Assembly: GCF_000526935.1 (NCBI RefSeq)
Contig: NZ_JAHA01000004.1
Span: forward strand, 1-64,000
Reading direction: 5' to 3'
DNA from: Butyrivibrio sp. FCS014
Lineage (GTDB): Bacteria; Bacillota; Clostridia; Lachnospirales; Lachnospiraceae
DNA: 64,000 bases
Shown here: in pieces, positions 61,338 through 64,000 of the stretch
Layout: the number at the start of each line of letters is the position of its first letter
Position numbering within the stretch: the stretch's first letter is position 1
The notes under the pieces: model-generated
Seen by the model: the letters and a program-made list of their open reading frames with translations, nothing else
Told to the model about the DNA's origin: nothing
The model's database searches: none
Position numbers and translations under genes: made by a program

Positions 61338-62646
61338 AGAGGATTTACTTTTTTCCAGAAAATACAGATGGGATAAAAAATGGGTGAGACCTTATGAATC
61401 CATATTCAGCATTCTTGCAAACTTTTGCAGGGTCAACATATGTTCAAGTAAACATGCGCTCAAAATGCTTGGAGCTGAAGCGACCAACGAGAAGAAATAT
61501 ATAGAAGGATTTCAGATGGATGGACATTGCAGAAACAGTTTAGAAACAATCGAGTGCCTTAATAAAATTTTGCCCCAGTGGTATATAGACAAAATGGAAA
61601 TCTTTGCGCATATGGATTATAACACTGCAAGATCTTATTTTGGTACATATCATATGCGAATATGCCCCAAATGCCTGAAAGATGGATATCATAGCATAAT
61701 CCATCAGTTCCATTATGTAAAGACCTGCCCTTTCCACCCGGGAACAGGGACGGATGGGAGATTTGTTTTTGAACATAATTTTTATCACGCTGAAGGAATC
61801 AGATGCAGTCCGTATGATAAAGGGACAGGATTTAATGCTTATTTATTACCCCTTCCTTGTTGCAGGACTAATCCAAATGACTTTTATGATACAGATGTGA
61901 TCAATAGATCTTTTGAAAAATATGGGAAAGTGTACACTTCAAATATAAGTTATCTTTATTCACCTATTCTTTCTAAAGAAGCAGATAAAACGCCTATAAT
62001 ATCGAAAATGTATGTTGATCGACGCCCGGAAACATATGATTGTTTTCAAGCGGGTTTCTTCACGTGGTTTAATCAGCAGAATGTAGTATATAACCCATTT
62101 GAGCGCATAAAGAAGTTCTTCCGTATTATGCCTGCAGAGTATGACTCTTATGATATGGTTGACTGCTTTTTATTCGCAAAATATATGTCTATCATAGGCA
62201 AGGGCATTTTCTCACTGTCAGAAAACGATGTTAACACCTTACATTACGTGGACAGTATCCGTGATTCGGATATGACACTGCTCGCAATATGCTTCACATG
62301 GATAATGCAGGGCTTCGAAGAGCCCGGTGATGCTATCAGCGCAGCCTGCCTTGGACACAACATCCGGCCTGTAATGCAAAGAAATTTACGGTCATATACT
62401 CTGGAAGATGTTACTTGTGTAGGTGGGATACGTTTTTACGAAATTGGCGAATCTGAAGCAGATAAAGTTTATCTTAAACTTTTCATCATGTCAGATATGA
62501 TAGATGACCTATGGATCCAGTTCAAGAAATCAGCAACGTCTACAGGCGGAGTATATATATCTGATCCATGGAACACACTAATAATCCCGACATATCAGGT
62601 ATTGTATCTGAAACATGAAGATATGTATGAAATAAGGAAATGCTAG
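61306..62646 (+). CDS. TniQ/TnsD-like target selector
   Basis: 446 aa. N-terminal TniQ pattern: PYESIFSILANFCRVN, then the zinc-binding cluster ICPKCLKDGYHSIIHQFHYV-KTCPFH (Cys-x2-Cys, then Cys-x2-His). The C-terminal half (about 200-446) is unlike known DNA-binding tails to my reading. Length lies between short TniQ and long TnsD. It would choose the insertion site with the TnsC-like ATPase. A start at 61318 or 61321 is also possible. Only one such gene is seen, and no tnsE. Confidence 0.7.
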   Translation: MVNQMMNTLNKEDLLFSRKYRWDKKWVRPYESIFSILANFCRVNICSSKHALKMLGAEATNEKKYIEGFQMDGHCRNSLETIECLNKILPQWYIDKMEIFAHMDYNTARSYFGTYHMRICPKCLKDGYHSIIHQFHYVKTCPFHPGTGTDGRFVFEHNFYHAEGIRCSPYDKGTGFNAYLLPLPCCRTNPNDFYDTDVINRSFEKYGKVYTSNISYLYSPILSKEADKTPIISKMYVDRRPETYDCFQAGFFTWFNQQNVVYNPFERIKKFFRIMPAEYDSYDMVDCFLFAKYMSIIGKGIFSLSENDVNTLHYVDSIRDSDMTLLAICFTWIMQGFEEPGDAISAACLGHNIRPVMQRNLRSYTLEDVTCVGGIRFYEIGESEADKVYLKLFIMSDMIDDLWIQFKKSATSTGGVYISDPWNTLIIPTYQVLYLKHEDMYEIRKC

Positions 62647-62724
62647 CTGTTACTCTGTTGGAATTGACGAGGTAGGGCTAAAGTGTTATATTGTAACTAG
62701 AAAATAGTTGCAAGAGGAATTACT

Positions 62725-62985
62725 GTGCCAAAGAAATCAAAATTACTAGAAAAAATACTGTCCAAACCCGCACCGACAAGTTTTACAATAAGAGAACTGG
62801 ACGCACTTATGAAGCAATGTGGCTGCGAAAAGTTCGAGGGCGGAAGAGGATCAGGAATAGGCTATTATCATGTTGAAACCAAGCGCATCCTTCAATTTGA
62901 CGGTCCACACCCAGGCAATGAGCTGTACAGGTATCATGTAAAGATGGTCATAGCATTTCTTAAGGAAGTAGGTGAGATAGAATGA
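62725..62985 (+). CDS. hicA: HicA-type mRNA interferase toxin
   Basis: 86 aa starting gtg/atg at 62725 (AAGAGGAATTAC). TSFTIRELDALMKQCGC and GGRGSGIGYYHVETKRILQFDGPHPGNELYRYHVKMVIAFLKEVG follow the HicA pattern: double-stranded RNA-binding-like fold with the catalytic His in YYHVET-like or HPGNEL context. It overlaps hicB by 4 bases. Likely cargo of the Tn7-like element or of its neighbourhood. Confidence 0.75.
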   Translation: MPKKSKLLEKILSKPAPTSFTIRELDALMKQCGCEKFEGGRGSGIGYYHVETKRILQFDGPHPGNELYRYHVKMVIAFLKEVGEIE

Positions 62986-63329
62986 TAAGTTCACTGATGG
63001 AATACAACGGATATCATGCAAAGGTAGAATTTGACCAGGAAGATCAGATTTTTATCGGTCATGTTCTCGGAATCAATGATTCTCTGAACTTTCATGGAGA
63101 ATCGGTAAAAGAGCTTTCCCAGTCAATGCATGACTGTATAGATAATTACCTGGATTACTGCAAAAAGATTGGTAAAGAGCCTGAGCGTGAGTTTAAAGGC
63201 TCCTTCAATGTCCGTATTAAACCCGAACAGCACAAGAAAATTGCATTATATGCTGCCAATGAAGGAATCACAATAAACCAGTTTGTATCCAGAGCTATTG
63301 ATGATGAACTGGACATCCTAGAAGGTTAG
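62982..63329 (+). CDS. hicB: HicB-type antitoxin
   Basis: 115 aa. HicB RNase-H-like fold: YNGYHAKVEFDQEDQIFIGHVLGINDSLNFHG, then a C-terminal ribbon-helix-helix (FNVRIKPEQHKKIALYAANEG, TINQFVSRAIDDEL) that binds the operator. It neutralises HicA and represses the pair. Start overlaps hicA. Confidence 0.8.
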   Translation: MISSLMEYNGYHAKVEFDQEDQIFIGHVLGINDSLNFHGESVKELSQSMHDCIDNYLDYCKKIGKEPEREFKGSFNVRIKPEQHKKIALYAANEGITINQFVSRAIDDELDILEG

Positions 63330-63400
63330 CCCAAAGACGCAATATTTTTGTTAATTCGCCGATTCGAGAACTGATAACTAAAGATGGATTTTATAATGGA

Positions 63401-63430
63401 AAGGCCTTGATGACAAGGCTTTTCTTTATT
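63401..63430 (+). terminator. Terminator after hicB
   Basis: AAGGCCTTG and CAAGGCTTT stem (one mismatch) with a short loop, then TCTTTATT. Confidence 0.7.
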
Positions 63431-63452
63431 TGTTTCAACTATTAAAAAATAA

Positions 63453-63527
63453 GGGTATGAAACCTTTTCTGAGCAAATTAGATATGATGAGTTTAAAAAA
63501 GTTGTGGAGAAAATTAGGACATTATAA
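63453..63527 (+). pseudogene. Gene remnant, C-terminal fragment
   Basis: GYETFSEQIRYDEFKKVVEK then IRTL-stop reads like a protein C-terminus without a start. Family unknown. The rest of 63330-63608 apart from the terminator shows nothing. Confidence 0.3.
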
Positions 63528-63608
63528 TCTGTAGAAGTGATTCATTTCGCTGATTAGATTTCAGTTAAAACTGACTAAGACAAACTAAAGATTTAGGGGC
63601 TGAACTAA

Positions 63609-64000
63609 GTGATAACTATTAAAGAATCAACATATGATGATATCAAGAATATACAAAACCTGTGGGCAGATGAAGACGTCATGCAGTATATCTGGCCAGG
63701 AGGATTGCATGAGACAGGGGAAGCAGTACGAGAATGGTTAGATAGATTCATATCTGCAAGACCAAAGCAAAATCATTATTCAATTTTTGAAGATGGCAAA
63801 TACTGCGGTGAGACTCAATATCGTATTGATTCGGAAACTAAAAATGCTTCTTTGGATATTAAGTTATTTGAATTTGCCAGGGGCCGAGGGATTGCAACGC
63901 AGGCGCTACTATACTCTATTCAAGAAGCTTTTAAACAAGGAGCTGAAAATCTGTGGGTTGATCCCCATCCAGCTAATGCCAAGGCAATAAATTTGTACCG
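63609..64000 (+). CDS. GNAT acetyltransferase, truncated by window end
   Basis: At least 130 aa. Starts gtg at 63609: VITIKESTYDDIKNIQNLWA. ASLDIKLFEFARGRGIATQALLYS holds the RGRGIA acetyl-CoA loop (motif A) and NLWVDPHPANAKAINLYR is motif B. A stand-alone N-acetyltransferase, possibly acting on a small molecule or ribosomal protein. The 3' end lies outside the window. Confidence 0.75.
   Translation, partial: MITIKESTYDDIKNIQNLWADEDVMQYIWPGGLHETGEAVREWLDRFISARPKQNHYSIFEDGKYCGETQYRIDSETKNASLDIKLFEFARGRGIATQALLYSIQEAFKQGAENLWVDPHPANAKAINLY

Noticed and set aside
57476..64000. CRISPR-associated transposon
   Set aside because: TnsABC and TniQ are present but no Cas12k or Cascade gene or guide array is visible in the window; the right part is not available, so it is not claimed.
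1..64000. tRNA or rRNA genes
   Set aside because: No cloverleaf with a GTTCGA-type arm or rRNA-like stretch was recognised by eye; a tRNAscan run would be decisive.

Overview
The window reads as chromosome of a rumen-type Lachnospiraceae bacterium close to Butyrivibrio/Pseudobutyrivibrio. This is inferred from moderate GC, strong GGAGG ribosome sites, carbohydrate-esterase and sugar-ABC genes, and Firmicute families such as DUF975, DUF3793, DUF4867, SpoIIE and ISLre2. No rRNA, tRNA or CRISPR array was recognised.

Layout. 1-5.8 kb: a run of frameshifted genes (a Nif3-like protein, three CE1-type esterases, DUF3237, an SGNH esterase, an AraC regulator). It leads into an intact sugar ABC importer (5.9-9.1 kb) and, after a DUF4342 gene, a GT4 glycosyltransferase overlapping a GH13 alpha-glucosidase (9.7-12.8 kb). 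Together these look like an acyl-sugar/oligosaccharide utilisation region. 12.9-19.5 kb: DUF4867, an ISLre2 element, an XRE-HD fusion, a YdcF-like protein, a SRAP protein, a small membrane protein and a PHP protein. 19.6-24.4 kb: a signalling operon of EAL phosphodiesterase, membrane protein and Cache-HAMP-SpoIIE phosphatase, followed by a Cys-rich FKBP isomerase. 25-29.8 kb: a reverse-strand GH5-GT2 fusion (cellulase plus cellulose-synthase-like) split by an IS256-family element. 30-40.5 kb: MsrA, a 30-aa peptide behind a hairpin that covers its ribosome site, a PepSY protein, HflK/HflC-type proteins, MetY, an HD hydrolase, a Nif11-like small protein, a PcfJ-like protein, a double-glycine leader peptide, LacI, an esterase and a MarR-flavodoxin pair.

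40.7-49.5 kb: a giant (about 2061-aa when restored) coiled-coil protein with a UbiB/ADCK-type kinase domain, one-base overlapped with a GNAT-domain gene. The giant gene is split near its start by a second, apparently identical copy of the same IS256-family element. I regard this pair as the best candidate for an undescribed system. 49.6-57.2 kb: a monooxygenase, a truncated metallo-hydrolase, DUF3793, an ABC exporter that sits between DUF3793 and a flavodoxin stump, and a DUF975/VanRS-like operon. Three matching 16-bp palindromes mark the DUF3793, ABC and flavodoxin promoters.

57.5 kb to the end: a Tn7-like transposition module (TnsA-, TnsB-, TnsC- and TniQ-like, all on +). It is preceded by three 30-bp-phased repeats that look like transposase-binding sites and followed by HicA/HicB and a truncated GNAT gene. 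The far end of the element is outside the window and no Cas gene is visible.

Both IS256 copies keep perfect 8-bp target duplications, and removing them restores both host genes in frame, so these insertions are recent. Single-base frameshifts are dense at the left edge and sparse elsewhere, which may reflect sequence quality at a contig end as much as gene decay.
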